DNA of 64,000 bases from Salvia splendens (GCF_004379255.2 NC_056040.1:35513779-35577778); one strand, 5' to 3'; positions 31,301 through 43,229 are shown, counted from the stretch's first letter. Notes: a model not told the origin generated them from the sequence alone. A program made the numbers and translations.

Positions 31301-32528
31301 GTTCCGTGAGTACCGGATTACATGGAGCAAGAAGGTTTTGATAAAACTCAACCGCCGATGCTTGGATGGCCGAGTCTTCCGTGAGTTCACACCCATTCAC
31401 GTTGATCTTGTGTATCCGTAGCCGAACCATCTTCTGCTTCACCCAGCTTTGATAGAATCTGGTGTTTTTATCCCCATCTTCCAGCCACCGTAGTGCCGCC
31501 TTCTGACGCCAGAAGTCCTCCTCCATCTTAAGAAGGAGGATGTACTCCGCAATTTGTTTGTTGACCTCCGTTCTATTCCGGGCCGAGGGATCATCTTCGA
31601 ACTCCGCTTGGGCTATCGCAATGCTTTCTTCACAGGACTTGAGGTTGGCGTGAATGTTCCCAAATACCTCTCTATTCCACCGTTTTAATGTTCTCTTAAT
31701 CCTTGCTAGCTTGAGCTTCAAGTTGAGGAGACCCGCCGCCTCCGTGGGGGTCCCCCAATCTTCCCTCACCAATTCATTAAATCCTTCATGCCGTACCCAC
31801 ATGTTTTGGAACCGAAAGGCTTTACCTCCTCCGGGGGTATTAGGCATCTTGCATCGGACAAGGAGAGGGCCATGATCCGATGCAATACGGGGGAGGTTCG
31901 TGACTCGTATTGCCTCGAACCGTTGAGACGCCACCTCATTAATCAGCACCCTGTCTAGCCTATCCAGAAGGCCATTCTTAGCCCAAGTAAAGTCTGATCC
32001 ATCATACCCTGGATCCAAAAGACCACAGTCTTCAATAGCCTCTGCAAAGTCCACCATTTCGGCCAGGCGGTTTGTGTCACTCCCCATTCTGTCTCCCGCG
32101 GAGAGGATTGTGTTGAAATCCCCTCCAATAAACCACGGCATTCCTTCCGAGACTTGGGTCAGCTCCCTCATTTTTTCCCACAAAGCAAGCCTCTCTCCTC
32201 TCGAACATTTAGCATACACGGCCGAGATTAAAATAGGTGTTGGAGTCCGGGGGCAAGTGAACAACCCATGCAATAGCTGCTCCGAGTCATCCACCACCTC
32301 AAAATCCATCCCTTCCTCCACAAAAATCCATATCTTCCCATTGGCATTCGATCCCTTATAATGCAGCCCCAACACTTTTGAAAACTTGTCCGGGTTAGGG
32401 TCGACAAGTGGTTCCATTATTGCAAGAAAACAAATATTATGAGATTTAATTATTCTCTTTAGGACGTTTTGGGTTGACGCATTTGCGATCCCCCTAACGT
32501 TCCAAAATAGAAAGTTCAAAGACATCAT
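28365..32528 (-). CDS. LINE ORF2 polyprotein (endonuclease, RT, zf-RVT, RNase H)
   Basis: Uninterrupted 1387-aa ORF2, collinear with that of A1. Endonuclease: FWNVRGIANASTQN, IGGDFNTILSAGDR, ASDHGPLLVRC. RT: DYRPISLCNVINKVI, NQSGFVKGR, KIDMAKAYDRVQW, GLRQGDPISPALF, AYADDIIIF. Connector: FFWGSTNEKKRTHW and LFWDDLWLG. zf-RVT-like: CHCCPHRPGIESLQHLF. RNase H: KLNTDGAYLEE, ALEAELLA, IESVAQQV, TPREGNRAGDLLAKMG. In the RNase H third motif IESD has become IESV, so one usual catalytic aspartate is replaced; RNase H may be impaired even though the frame is open. The start is the first ATG of ATGATG overlapping the ORF1 stop. Confidence 0.93.
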   Translation of the reverse strand: MMSLNFLFWNVRGIANASTQNVLKRIIKSHNICFLAIMEPLVDPNPDKFSKVLGLHYKGSNANGKIWIFVEEGMDFEVVDDSEQLLHGLFTCPRTPTPILISAVYAKCSRGERLALWEKMRELTQVSEGMPWFIGGDFNTILSAGDRMGSDTNRLAEMVDFAEAIEDCGLLDPGYDGSDFTWAKNGLLDRLDRVLINEVASQRFEAIRVTNLPRIASDHGPLLVRCKMPNTPGGGKAFRFQNMWVRHEGFNELVREDWGTPTEAAGLLNLKLKLARIKRTLKRWNREVFGNIHANLKSCEESIAIAQAEFEDDPSARNRTEVNKQIAEYILLLKMEEDFWRQKAALRWLEDGDKNTRFYQSWVKQKMVRLRIHKINVNGCELTEDSAIQASAVEFYQNLLAPCNPVLTEPDLSLLHRLPPSESLAALPEPPDADEVKRAVFDISANSAPGPDGYSALFFQACWSIVGSDVVDAVRQFFGGAFLPRSFTTTSIVLIPKKPIPESWGDYRPISLCNVINKVITKILSKRLAPLLPRVVASNQSGFVKGRLLNDNVLLAQEMFHELQRSTPAPNVAIKIDMAKAYDRVQWPFLLKVLKHMGFPEPWVDLIKRCIGSCWFSILVNGAPAGFFKSTRGLRQGDPISPALFVLAADYLSRLLDKLILGNKEMTFKATRGSIEISHLAYADDIIIFTQAAANPLRRLRACLDHYAEASGQQVNLGKSNFFIAEAHEGWTNTIQREGGFTRGTFPFLYLGVPIYRGVKRSSMFLFLRKKIAARISGWAHRHLSFGGRLTLIKSTLEAIPLHIFQAIEPTGGALKQLDHQMARFFWGSTNEKKRTHWISWEQACLPTAEGGLGIRKIKEVLRAFNIKLWWRFREQNFLWATYLMAKYCQKVSPLTARPLGRGSPTWKRILKARPLAQPHIRWVVGEGKMLFWDDLWLGETPLRELSLDDRGGPLARVADYIKDGAWDEPKLRNLQAQAGLAQHIVQKILDTPVISDGPDVPRWRLSTNGEFSLATTWETLQSQMPIVQGLDDIWRAGLTSSMAIFLWRLLSNRIPVDTKLQWRRMELASKCHCCPHRPGIESLQHLFIQGDGAHGIWREFDTWFEGPSPPLRINDTIPERLVVWTRRVRQPGKKHLSRAMPYLILWFIWAERNRSRHQSVQFRPFNVIWQVQIYIRNSMTNGIYKKKHWKGVRLKINVPRHDEIRSPRPLAVAIKWQPPEDPWIKLNTDGAYLEESDKAGGGGIIRDHTGKVLSAFASPLEAHSALEAELLAIQLGLELALEFNRPIWIESVAQQVVQLLNSMRWGPAHTSRVVARISLLKRQRGVRITFTPREGNRAGDLLAKMGIDSLGYCRMNAHTMPRHLAAITRMDALGVPNIRVHHNDEE

Positions 32529-32530
32529 TA
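32526..32530 (-). promoter_or_regulatory. UAAUG overlap at the A2 ORF1-ORF2 boundary
   Basis: The minus strand reads TAATGATG: the TAA of the acidic ORF1 frame shares its final A with the ORF2 start. It matches A1 exactly although the flanking coding sequence has diverged. Confidence 0.6.
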
Positions 32531-35210
32531 ACTAGCGGAGATCGTACCCGGTGGGATTGACGCCCCCCCTTGAAATTCAGTGATTTGGAGATTGCTCCCT
32601 CCATGGGGTGTCTCGGCCTCCATAAGGGCTGGATTGGCTCCATCTTCGTCTTCCTTGTGCGAGAAGGAGTCCTCCCAATTCTCATCGTCCTCCATATCAT
32701 TCTCCGTGAATTCTCTTGGGCCATGAGGGAGAAATAACGATTGGTGCTCATGTGACTCGATGACCCCGGATCCTCGGCCTTCTCGAAGGCAAATGGCTTG
32801 AAATGGCCTTTTGGTTGGACTAGGTCGTCCGAAGCCGATTGACCTTCATGCCGGGGCCGGTCCTCCTCTCCCGATTTTGTCTTTCGTCCATGTTCAAATG
32901 AAGGGGCCTTAGTGTGCGCCTGTCTACCTTGGTTTGGGACTCGTGCATTATGGGCGATTGTCGTGACCTCACTCCCTGAGCCATGCATATCACCCAAGAA
33001 GTCCGGTCCCGACCACACCACCCCCGTGTGCACACTAGCCTTCGGGTTCATCCGGTTGTTGTTTTCCTTCCCCTTGTGTTTTCCTTGTTGTTTCCATTCC
33101 ATGTTATTGTCGGTATGTCTCGAATCATCAACGTTCATCTTCGTGCCATCATTGTTCTTCTTAGCTCCACTCCCAACATGTTGTTGCTGTTTTGGTGGCG
33201 CAACGTTGTAGTTTCTTTCTGGGGGTCGCTCCGTCTTTCCGGAAGCATAGCAAACTTCACTCTTGTGGCCCACGTGTTTACAATCCCCACAATAGGCCGG
33301 GATCTTATCCCACTTAACTTGTTGCACCAATTCACGTCCACAAATGTCAAGGATGATTTCGGTCGGTGGCGGTTCCATGATGTCGATCTCGATGCACACC
33401 CGTGCGAATGAGAGTCTCGACTTGTTGGCCGTAGCTCTATCAATTTGGATCGGTGTACCAAGTAGTTTCCCAATGGCATAGAGGGCCGATTGATCAAACA
33501 GGTGTATCGGGAGCCCAATTAGGTTGCACCATATTGCCGCAATTGGAGACTCACAATAGGCATCAAAATCCGGTGACCATTTGAAGACTCTCATCGGATG
33601 CCGGTCAATGAACCACACCGGAGTACCTTTGGGACCACTAAGGAGCCGAGCATAATCCGCCATGTCCTCGAATTGAACAAGAATATGTTTGGCATTAATA
33701 TATTTCCAAGTGTAACCTCGACAAAACTTAATGTTGTCTAGCGCCTTTTGAATTTGAGAGGAGGCCGGTATCGAATGCGAAAACTTACCTACAATGGCAT
33801 GACCGAGAGATGATGCCAACCTTTGGATTTCTGATCCGGAGAAGTAGATGGATGGGATTCCGTTTGCCGTGGACGCAAAGCCAATATTTTGTATGTTCTC
33901 TGGGTCGAAGGCTTGTGGACCCTCACTAGTCGATGCCCCTCTCACCATGTCGGCCATTGATTTCTTCATGTTGGGGTTCTTCAGACTTGGCCCGGTGTCA
34001 TCTCCCAAAGGGTTGTGTGTCGGGTTATCATTAGTATTAACCCCGGGGATTGTTCCATTATGTGATCCATTGCTCGAGTCATTCTCGTTCATTGCTACAT
34101 CGGGAGGCCGGGGCGTTCCCCTCTCCATCTCGTGCATTCCCGAGTCCGTCGCATGCATGCCCGAGGCCGAGGACGTATTCAAGTTGCGTTGGACGTTTTG
34201 GTTAGGCTTGGTCATCGGCCAACCCGGCTTCGTAAGAGTTGCTCCGGATTCGAAAGATGCTAGGATTCGCCGGGTTCTTCCCTTTTCTAGTGGCGGGAAG
34301 TCTTCCAAGGATGGTTCAATCTCCAAGCAAGGCCTACATGCCTCCGTGTCTTTTCCTTTCCCATTTGTAACAAGGTTGACTCTAGGCAATTCGACCTTGG
34401 CCGGCGTGGGCCCGGCGAGGAGGGGTTGCGCCGCCGTCGAGTCAAGCCTCTCCGCCACGGTCAAGTCAATAATTTGAGGGATCTCCATCCTTTTTGGCTC
34501 TACTTGCTGCATTGGAGGTGGTGAATGATGCTCCACATGTGACTCCCATTTTTGGTATGGGACAAAGGCACTTTCCAAAAGGCAATTTGTTCCCATATCC
34601 ATTTCGGGAAAGTTGACTATCTCACTCCCCAATGTGCTTTTTGTCACACATGTGACGTCCGAATCCTCATGGGATACGCCTAGGGGACCGTCTTCCTCAC
34701 CTCCAACGGTCTTCTCACCCAGGCCGGGTTCAAGGGCGGACGGCGTGGAGTCGGCAGCCGGAGCTTTTCCATACACCACCATCTCCATATGAGTTCCATC
34801 CACATCGGACAAGTTCATGGGATTGGCTTCCCTATCTTGTGCTGCTTTTTCATCCATGGAGAGAGGCGAGAAGAGTGTTACCTTACATTTAGGACTTTCA
34901 AGGCCGGAGGCCGATCCGGAGCTCTCTAGCTCGGAGGTGACCGCACCAAAGTCGAGCTTCTTCGTGAGTTGTTTGTCCTCCGGGAAAGGGGAGAGTACGA
35001 ATCTTTCCGGCCATGGCCTTTGGTGATGGGAGCCGGCGTGCTCTTCCTAGCCGCTATCTTTCCCTTCTTGCTTGTCATTTTCATTTCTTTGGTCGGGATC
35101 TTCGGAGTTTGGTCCTCACTTGATCGGAAGACCATGAGTTGGTCCGGAATAGATCTAGCCTCCTCGGGGTCCGGAGGAGCTGCGGCTGGGTTTGGAGGTG
35201 GGTCCGGCAT
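32528..35210 (-). pseudogene. A2 ORF1, two frameshifts from intact
   Basis: Starts at the conserved Met near 35210 (MPDPPPNPAAAPPDPEE), through RKSTPAPITKGHGRKD, where a shift near 35007 leaves frame. The main frame from 34857 holds the linker, the DUF4283-like domain (GHAIVGKFSHSIPASSQIQ to RLSFARVCIEIDI) and the knuckle CGDCKHVGHKSEVC. A second shift near 32715 (after SLMAQE) moves out of the acidic C-terminal frame. That acidic frame remains open to the TAA of TAATG at 32526-32530, so the parental ORF1 evidently ended there as in A1. Confidence 0.85.
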
Positions 35211-35476
35211 GGCCGGACGTGGAGCACAAGGTTGATTCGGCGGCCAAGGCCGTGTGTTGGTGAAAATGTCGAGCAACACGACGACTCGCCGGGGTAGGGA
35301 GGAGTGAGACGGTGACCGAGGGTTGAATGCGCCGATTGGGAGTGTTAGAGGGGAGGTTGAGGGCGGTGTGGATTGAGTTATGGCGGCTGGACGTGAAAGC
35401 GTGGGGGCGGCGGGATGAATCAAGATGTGGGTATTGCTAGAGAGAAGGAGGAGCGTCTCTCTCTTGATCTTTCCTC

Positions 35477-37214
35477 TCACTAAAGTAAGCGATTGGCTTT
35501 CCATCCTGCAACAAAACAGCTCCTATGCCTACTCCTGATGCATCACATTCAAGCTCAAACTTGTTATCAAAGTTAGGCAAAGAAAGAATTGGTGCAGTTG
35601 TAACTTTTTCTTTAAGGAGATTAAAAGCATGCTCTTGTTTTTCTCCCCAATAAAAACAAACATCCTTTTTCACAATTTCATTCAAAGGTGCTGCAATCAC
35701 CTTCTCCTTTTCCATTTCAATCCCATTAGCACTTATAACAAAACCCAGAAAAACAACTTTTATCCATGTAAAAAGAACACTTTTTGAGATTTGCATACAA
35801 TGATTCTTTTCATAAGGTATCCAAAACTGCACGCATATGGTTAAGATGTTCATCCACATTTTTGCTATAGACAAGAATATCATCACAATAAACAACCACA
35901 AATTTTGCAATGAGTTTTCTCAAAACATGGTGCATCAATCTCATGAAAGTACTTGGTGCATTAGTTAAACCAAAAGGTATTACTAACCACTCATATAGAC
36001 CAAATTTTGTTTTAAAGGCTATTTTCCATTCGTCTCCTTCTCTAATTCGAATTTGATGATAACCACTTTTCAAATCTATCTTACTAAACACAACAGATCC
36101 ATGCAATTCATCAAGCATATTATCTAGCCTAGGAATAGGATAGCGATATTTTACCGTGATTTTGTTGATTGCTCGGCAGTCGATGCACATCCTCCATGAT
36201 CCATCTTTCTTAGAAACAACAATTACCGGAACAGCACATGGACTCATGCTCTGACGGATTTTTCCTTTGTCCAACAACTCTTGCACTTGCCTTTGAATTT
36301 CCTTAGTCTCTTCGGGATTGGCTCTATAGGCTGGTCGGTTTTGGTAGAACTGCCCCGGGAACAAGGTCAATTTGGTGTTCAATACCTCTTAATGGAGGTA
36401 ATCCACTTGATTCTTCCACTGGAAAATATCTTCGAATTCCTGTAAAAGAGACACAAAAGTACTTGGCAAAGAAGTGGTTAATTCGTTAGTGGTAAACAAA
36501 GACTATTTGTACACTAAGATGAAAACACTCTCTTTTTCAACTATTGCACTCTTTATTTCTTTTGCTCCCACAAAAAAAATTCTTTTTTTCATTCGGACTT
36601 TTTTCACTTGACTCTTTTTCAATGCCCTCACCTTTTTTTCTCTCATTCTTACTTTTCTCTCGACTTTTTTTCACTCGACTCTTTTTCAATGCCCTCATTT
36701 TTTTTCTCTCAACCTCACGAGCTCTCCCACATAATAGACTTGTTGTGCTTGAAGGTGTAGTGGTTGTGAAATCCATCATAAATCACCCTACGATCAAACT
36801 GCCATGGCCTCCCCAAAAGAATGTGACTTGCATGCATTGGCACAACATCACAAAGAACATCATCTTTATAATTGCCAATTGAAAACGAAACTAGAACTCG
36901 CTTAGTCACTCGAATTTCTCCACATTCATTAAGCTATTGTAGCTTGTATGGATTAGGATGTTTTTCCGTTGTTAAGCTCAACTTTTCCACCATTTCAGAA
37001 CTTGCAACATTTGCACAACTACCACCATCAATAATCATTATGCAAAGTTTACCTTGGACCAAACACCTTGTGTGGAAGATGTTCTCCCTTTGTTGATCAT
37101 CGTTTCTGTGTTGCATGTTTAGAGCCCTTCGAACCACCAAAAGTTCTACATGTTCTAGTCCAATCTCCTCCAATTGTTTATCCTCCTCCTCATCATCATC
37201 ATCTTCATGTTCAC
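35477..37214 (-). pseudogene. Ty3/gypsy G1 pol, 5' part: protease, linker, RT
   Basis: The minus strand reads an aspartic-protease-like region (MIIDGGSCANVASSEMVEK, then DVVPMHASHILLGRPWQFD, 37173-36715). A Lys/Glu-rich linker (36780-36537) with a repeated unit of about 67 bp follows, then RT ([47 protein letters not shown], 36382-35810) and the RT-RNase H connection (DASGVGIGAVLLQDGKPIAYFSE) to 35477, where A2 enters. Frames are broken at several points. gag, the primer-binding site and the 5' LTR are not seen; the right edge is cut by a LINE poly(A) at 37215. Confidence 0.87.
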
Positions 37215-37585
37215 TTTTTTTTTTTTTTAATTAAACACCATTACGGTGGAGGGTTCGTGGGTCCCTCATCCCTATATATCAAAAAGGGGGATTACAGAAC
37301 GTGGCCACACCCGAAAGTGGTGTGCCATAGCAAAGGCAAGAGTAGAAAGCGGTACGACTCCACACGGCTCGGACCCCATCCTACTCCCTTCAAAAGTGCA
37401 ATTAAACAAAACAGAGGCTCTATGATCTTCCATCTCCGAGTAACCGACTCTAGTTTCCGTCCCCATCTAGGGTTCGAATGTTTGGAACACCCATTCGGTT
37501 CAATCGGACGAAGTCCATGAGGTCTCTTGGTGCAGAATTATGATCCAATTGTCGACCGCTATCAAGCCTTAGGCCCATTCTTACC
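37215..37585 (-). mobile_element. 5'-truncated LINE 3' end
   Basis: A T run (37215-37228), the 3' hairpin (CACC-GTAAT-GGTG on the minus strand), the 3'UTR, and on the minus strand the last ORF2 codons (SAPRDLMDFVRL, RMGVPNI), close to those of L2. It is cut near 37585, where plus-strand LINE L3 begins. Confidence 0.82.
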
Positions 37586-37614
37586 ACAATGGTGACTCAC
37601 GTGATGCACTAGAC

Positions 37615-39535
37615 TTGGGAGGCCATGTGCAACCAAATCCTATCAACCTTCTCTTGCATCTTGTCACCCTTGACACGCCGGAGATGTTAGACTCCATGGT
37701 GGCGCAGCCCCTTCTCGGAGACAAATGGCCGGCGGACCTAGCCGAAAATGCCGGACCGAACCTCGCCCTACCATGGACCTCCGGACCAACCCTCGAACCA
37801 CCCTCGGTAGCAAATGGCCCATCAGTCGAGGATTTCCCGCCCCTTGAACGAGGCCGGACCCGTAAAATCCGAGACGCCTTCGAAAGTGGTCGGCCACTCC
37901 CGAGCCAACCCCTACAGCCGGACGCCACACCACATCAAGCTACGTCAGGGCCCTCGGCCCCCGACAAGGCTACCGAGACGACCGAGAACATGGCCTCGGT
38001 TGCGGACGGGAGGCCGGCCAAGGATGACACGCCGATGGCCGATATGTGCGAGCACCGTGGACCGCAAGCCTTGGTTGGAGCCGAACCACTAGGCAACGCT
38101 TGGGCGACGCGGCACAAGGCCTCATTGAGAAACTCCCGACCCGAAGGAAATGAAGATGGTGCGCGGAACACAAGCGCACATGGCGGATATGGTTCGGATG
38201 TCGCCGAACATCGAAGGGCCGAAAGTGTTTGAGCCGGATAACATCCCAAATATTGGCTTTGCGACTACTTCCAATGGCATTCCGGCAATCTACTTCTCCG
38301 GAGCGGAAGTCCAAAAGCTAGCCTCAAGCATTGGGCACGCCATTGTGGGTAAGTTCTCCCACTCTATACCCACTTCATACCAAATACAAAAGGCATTAGA
38401 TAATATCAAATTCAATAGAGGTTTTACATGGAAATATATTAATGCTAAGCATATATTTGTTCAATTCGAGGATATGGCGGATTATGCCCGATTGCTTAGT
38501 GGACCGAAAGGGACGCCGGTGTGGTTTATTGATCGGCATCCCATGAGGGTTTTCAAGTGGTCCCCGGACTTTGATGCGTATTGTGAGTCCCCGATCGCGG
38601 CAGTTTGGTGCAACATCATTGGCCTCCCAATCCACCTTTTTGATCACGCCGCCCTCTTTGCAATCGGTAAATTGCTTGGAACCCCGATACAAGTGGATCG
38701 TGCTACGGCCAACTAGTCGAGACTTTCATTTGCTCGCATTTTCATTGAGATTGACATCACGAAGCCACCTCCCGAGGAGTTCATTCTAGATATTTGTGGA
38801 CTTGAGACGGTGCTAAAAGTGAAATGGGACAAGATCCCGGCATATTGCATGGAATGTAGGCATGTAGGACACAAAAGTGTGGTGTGTTACGCGGCGGGCA
38901 ATGTTGAGCGTCCCCCGAAGAGGAACTACAATAATGTAACACCGAGACAGCCACACCATGAGAGTCAAGGGGGAAGGGACAAAACGGAACAACCAAAGGA
39001 AATGGCTAGCACTAACGAGTGGAAACATCAAAAGAAAAACAAAGGGTCGAAGGGGCAGCCAAAGGCCGGATCCTCGGCTAATGGCTCCGAGCCGAGGGAG
39101 TGGTCGGGTCCGGACATCATGGGCGAAGTGCATGTTAACTTTGACCTGGCTCCGGTTGCAAGCATCCATGAAGGTGGTGAGAGTTCCTATGGCCGAGAAA
39201 CCTTCGATAAAACCGTCGGAGTGCTTGCTAGCTCTACCCATCGTGGTGGTGAATTCCATGGAGCCACGAACGGGTACACGCCCTCACGACGAGGAGCGTT
39301 CACTTGTTGGAGAGGGGGCGCACGGGGAACGGCAAGGGGCCGAGGGTCCCAAGCAGCCCGAAATGTCCTAAGCTCCAACCAATACTATTCTCTCATGGAG
39401 AATGAAGATTTCTTAGAAGATGATGATGAGCTGGAGGGGGATGGAGATAAAGAGGGGATTCCACGAACCATCCCTTTTGCCGATGGGGAAGATCCCATGC
39501 TCATGCATGAGGAGGAATGCCTAGGAGAGGAATGA
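37615..39535 (+). pseudogene. L3 ORF1, broken
   Basis: Reads DSMVAQPLLGD, EDFPPLERGRTRKIRDAFE, then a frameshift near 38150 and the DUF4283-like domain (GHAIVGKFSHSIPTSYQIQ, TWKYINAKHIFVQFEDMADYARLL, HPMRVFKWSPDFDAYCESPIA). A TAG at about 38714 sits before RLSFARIFIEIDI. The knuckle CMECRHVGHKSVVC and an acidic C-terminus (DDDELEGDGDKEG) follow in one open frame to the stop at 39535. Here the ORF1 stop is about 60 bases before ORF2, and the start region reads TAATCATG rather than TAATG. Confidence 0.85.
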
Positions 39536-39595
39536 ATGGTGGAATTTCAGGGGGGGCCTCTCACGGTCACCGGGTAAGATACTTCCCCATTAATC

Positions 39596-42500
39596 ATGTC
39601 TGTCAACTTTATGTTTTGGAATGTTAGGGGAGTTGCTAACGCGCCTACCCAAAATGTTCTTAAAAGATTAATTAAGACTCATAATATTCACTTTCTTGCA
39701 ATAATGGAGCCGCTCACAAGCCCTAACCCGGAGAAGTTCTCAAAGGCTTTGGGGCTGGCTTTCCATGGCTCGAATAGAAATGGGAAGATCTGGGTGTTTG
39801 TTGAGGAAGGGGCCAGCTTCGTGGCCGAGAGAGATACGGATCAGGCCCTATCCGGCCGCTTTGGATCTCCTCGCCTTGCTAGCCACTTGTGTGTCTCGGC
39901 GATTTACGCAAAATGCACGAGGACCGAAAGGCTTCATTTATGGGATGAATTGAGGGAGTGCTCTATACTTTTGGAGGGTACACCCTGGATGATTGGAGGG
40001 GACTTCAATACCATTCTCCATCCGCGAGACAGAGTAGGGAGTGACACAAACCGCCAAGCCGAAATGGTGGACTTTGCGGAGGCCATTGAGGACTGCAGGA
40101 TACTAGACCCGGGATTTGATGGGTCGGAGTTCACGTGGGCCAAGAATGGCCTTTTTGAAAGATTGGATAGAATCATTGTGAACGAACGATGGGCACAAAC
40201 CTTGGAAACTACTCGGGTGACGAACCTGCCCCGGATTGCCTTGGACCACGGGCCTGTGTTGGTAAGATGCAAAGTGACAAGCAACAACAGCGGGGGTAGG
40301 CCATTCAGGTTCCAAAACATGTGGGTTAGGCACGAGGGATTTGAGGACCTTGTTCGGGGAGATTGGAGCCAACCGACGGAGTCCGAAGGCCTCCTCAATT
40401 TCCAAATCAAACTTGCTCGACTAAAGAGAATCCTAAAGGTGTGGAACAAGGAGACCTTTGGGAACATCCATAACAACCTCAGGGATATGGAGGTGAAAAT
40501 CGCACTGGCCCAAAGCGATTTCGAAGAAAGGCCAACCCTGGAGAACAGGACAGAGATCAATAGATGCATTGCCGAGTACATTCGACTCCTTAAAATGGAG
40601 GAGGACTTCTGCCGACAAAAGGCTACCCTAAGATGGCTAGGGGAGGACGACAAGAATACTAAATTCTACCAAAGTTGGGTCAAACAAAAAAAGGATCTGC
40701 ATGCGCATCCACAAGATCAATGTGGGCGGCCGGGAGATCTCGGACGAAATGGAGATAAGAAGCTGGTGGTGGAGTTCTTCCAAGACCTCCTGGCCCCGGG
40801 GCCCCTCACTTTGTCCGAGCCAGACCTTGATTTGATCCCTCAACTCCCACCCTTGGATGAAGTGGCTGCTCTCCCCGACCCTCCATCCGCAGAGGAAGTT
40901 AAAAAGGCTGTTTTTGACATCTCCGGGGACAGTACCCCAGGGCCGGATGGTTTCACGGCCTTGTTCTACCAGGCCTGTTGGGCGACGGTTGGGCCGGACG
41001 TGGTGGCGGCTATAGGCCAATTCTTCGGGGGTGCCTACCTCCCACGTAGCGTCACGGCCACAAGCATTGTCCTCATCCCAAAAAAGCTTGTGCCGGAGTC
41101 GTAGAGTGACTACCGCCCCATTAGCCTGTGCAACGTCGTCAACAAGATTATCACAAAGATAATGTCGAAGAGAATGACTTCGCTCATCCCTATGGTTATC
41201 TCACCAAACCAGAGTGGATTTGTGAAGGGACGGCTCCTCAATGATAATGTCCTTTTGGCACAGGAGATGTTCCATGAGCTCTCGAGATGTGCGCCGCCCT
41301 AATGTCGCGGTAAAAATCGATATGGCTAAGGCCTACGACCGAGTACAATGGCCCTTCCTTTTGAAAGTGCTACACCGGATGGGTTTCCCGGCCCCGTGGG
41401 TCTCTTTGATTGAGAGATGTGTGGGCTCGTGTTGGTTCTCGGTGCTGGTCAATGGCGCCCCCTCCGGGTTCTTTAAGTCCACCCGCGGCCTCAGACAGGG
41501 AGATCCAATATCTCCGACACTTTTCGTAATTGCAGCTGAGTACCTCTCAAGAAAATTAGACAAGCTCATTTTGGGAAAGAAAGAGATGACTTTTAGAGCT
41601 ACTTTCCACTGCATGGAAATAAGCCACCTCGCCTACGCCGATGACATTGTGATATTCACACAAGCAGCGGAGGGACCTCTTAGGCGGCTGCGGACTTGCT
41701 TGGAGACATATGCCGGGATTTCCGGGCAGCAGATTAACTTGGCAAAAAGCAACTTCTACATTGCCGAACAACATGAAGGGTGCGCCAACATTATACAAAC
41801 TGAAGGAGGCTTCGCACGAGGTACTTTCCCATTTTTGTACCTTGGAGTTCCTATTTATCGTGGTGTCAAACGTACAGATATGTTTATCGTGGGCTCATCG
41901 ACACCTCTCCTTTGGAGGTAGGCTACAACTACTCCAAAGCACACTTGAAGCGGTGCCGCTGCACATTTTCCAGGCTGCCTACTTTTGGGATGACATTTGG
42001 CTTGGTGAATCTCCCCTTCGCGAGATCTGCCTTGACGATAGGGGCGCCTCATCGGCCAAGGTCTCGGACTACATTGGGGGTGGAACTTGGGATGAGGCTA
42101 AGTTACGTCAACTTCACAACCAGGCTGGAATGCCACAAGAGGTTATCACACAAATCCTTCATACCCCAATCGTCACGGGAGAACCGGACGTCTCTCGATG
42201 GAAGCTTTCTCGGCTCGGGGAGTTCTCGCTCACTACGACCTGGGAGACTATACGTACGCAAAGGCCGAGAATCCAAGGTCTCGACGACATTTGGAGGGCT
42301 GGATACCGGTTGGCGATTATTGTCAAACAGGATACCGGTTGACTCCAAGCTCCAATGGAGGAAGATTGAGCTTGCGTCGAAATGCCAATGCTGCCCACGG
42401 AGGCCTAACACCGAGTCCCTTCAACATCTCTTCATCCGAGGGTGGGGAGCAGCATGTGTCTGGAGGGAGTTCGACGGTTGGTTCGAAGGCTCGGCCCCAT

Positions 42501-43018
42501 CTCTTAGGGTGAACGACACCATCCCGGACAGGTTGCAAGTGTGGTCCGCTAGGACCCAACAGCATGATAGGAGACACCTTAGTCTAGTCATTCCATACCT
42601 CATTCTGTGGTTCCTTTGGGCGGAGAGGAATAGGAGTCGACATGAGCAAATTTAGTTCAAACCGTGCAACGTTGTTTGGCAGGTTCACATGTTCATCCAC
42701 AACAACATGACCAATGGTCACATCAAGCCGAAGCATTGGAAGGGAGTGAAACTCGGAATGAGCCCTCCGAATCACCCCGAGACAAGGGGGCCGAGACCGT
42801 TAGTTATGCCGGTTAAGTGGCACCCCCCGGAACGCACATGGATTAAGCTTAACACGGATGGGGCGTTCTTTGAGGCAACAAACAAGGGTGGCGGAGGGGG
42901 TCTTGTTCGGGACCACAATGGGAAATTACTTGCAGCATTTGCAACCCCCCTCGTCGTTCAATCGGCTCTTGAGGCCGAGCTCATGGTCACCGATCTTGCT
43001 TTGTACCGGACGCCGTAG
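39596..43018 (+). pseudogene. L3 ORF2, broken
   Basis: Open for 502 codons from MSVNFMFWNVRGVANAP through GGDFNTILHPRDRVGS and RT block LPRSVTATSIVLIPK, with an internal frame wobble near 40690. A TAG at 41102 follows. RT continues with NQSGFVKGR, KIDMAKAYDRVQW, GLRQGDPISPTLF and AYADDIVIF. Deletions remove FMFLREKIAARISG near 41890, about 390 bases between HIFQA and YFWDDIWLG near 41973, and most of RNase H after ALEAELM near 42990. A duplicated GYRL/QDTG segment lies near 42300-42345. Confidence 0.86.
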
Positions 43019-43229
43019 AGTATGTGGGTGTCGGTCCATCCTCGGATTGACCCCTATTTACTCTTGTGGTGTTTTTGTAATAGGGTGTGGTGTAAATTGT
43101 TTTTGTCACTCTAGCTTTAGAAAGATTGGTCCTCTTGTAATCAAGTAATGGCCTTTTGTTGATATATAGGGATGAGGGACCCACGAACCCTCCACCGTGA
43201 AGGTGTTTGATTAAAAAAAAAAAAAAAGT

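Larger units (their letters stand above)
28114..35476 (-). mobile_element. A2: near-intact autonomous LINE inside gypsy G1
   Basis: A 7.4-kb minus-strand LINE with poly(A) (T run 28112-28135), 3'UTR, intact ORF2 and slightly frameshifted ORF1. The target site TCACTAAAGTAAACGATT (28096-28113) recurs as TCACTAAAGTAAGCGATT (35477-35494), one difference in 18. It splits gypsy G1 between RT and RNase H. The 3'UTR at 28136-28364 ends with the CACC-ATGAA-GGTG hairpin. Confidence 0.92.
37590..43229 (+). mobile_element. L3: plus-strand LINE, decayed
   Basis: A 5.6-kb LINE beginning inside ORF1 (5' truncated) and ending with GACCCACGAACCCTCCACC, the hairpin CACC-GTGAA-GGTG and an A run at 43215-43229. 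It has an ORF1 with one main shift and one stop, then an ORF2 with several deletions. I could not identify its target-site repeat. Confidence 0.85.

Noticed and set aside
36537..36882. A Ser/Phe-rich secreted protein on the plus strand
   Set aside because: It is the complement of the Lys/Glu-rich linker of the gypsy polyprotein with T-rich repeats.
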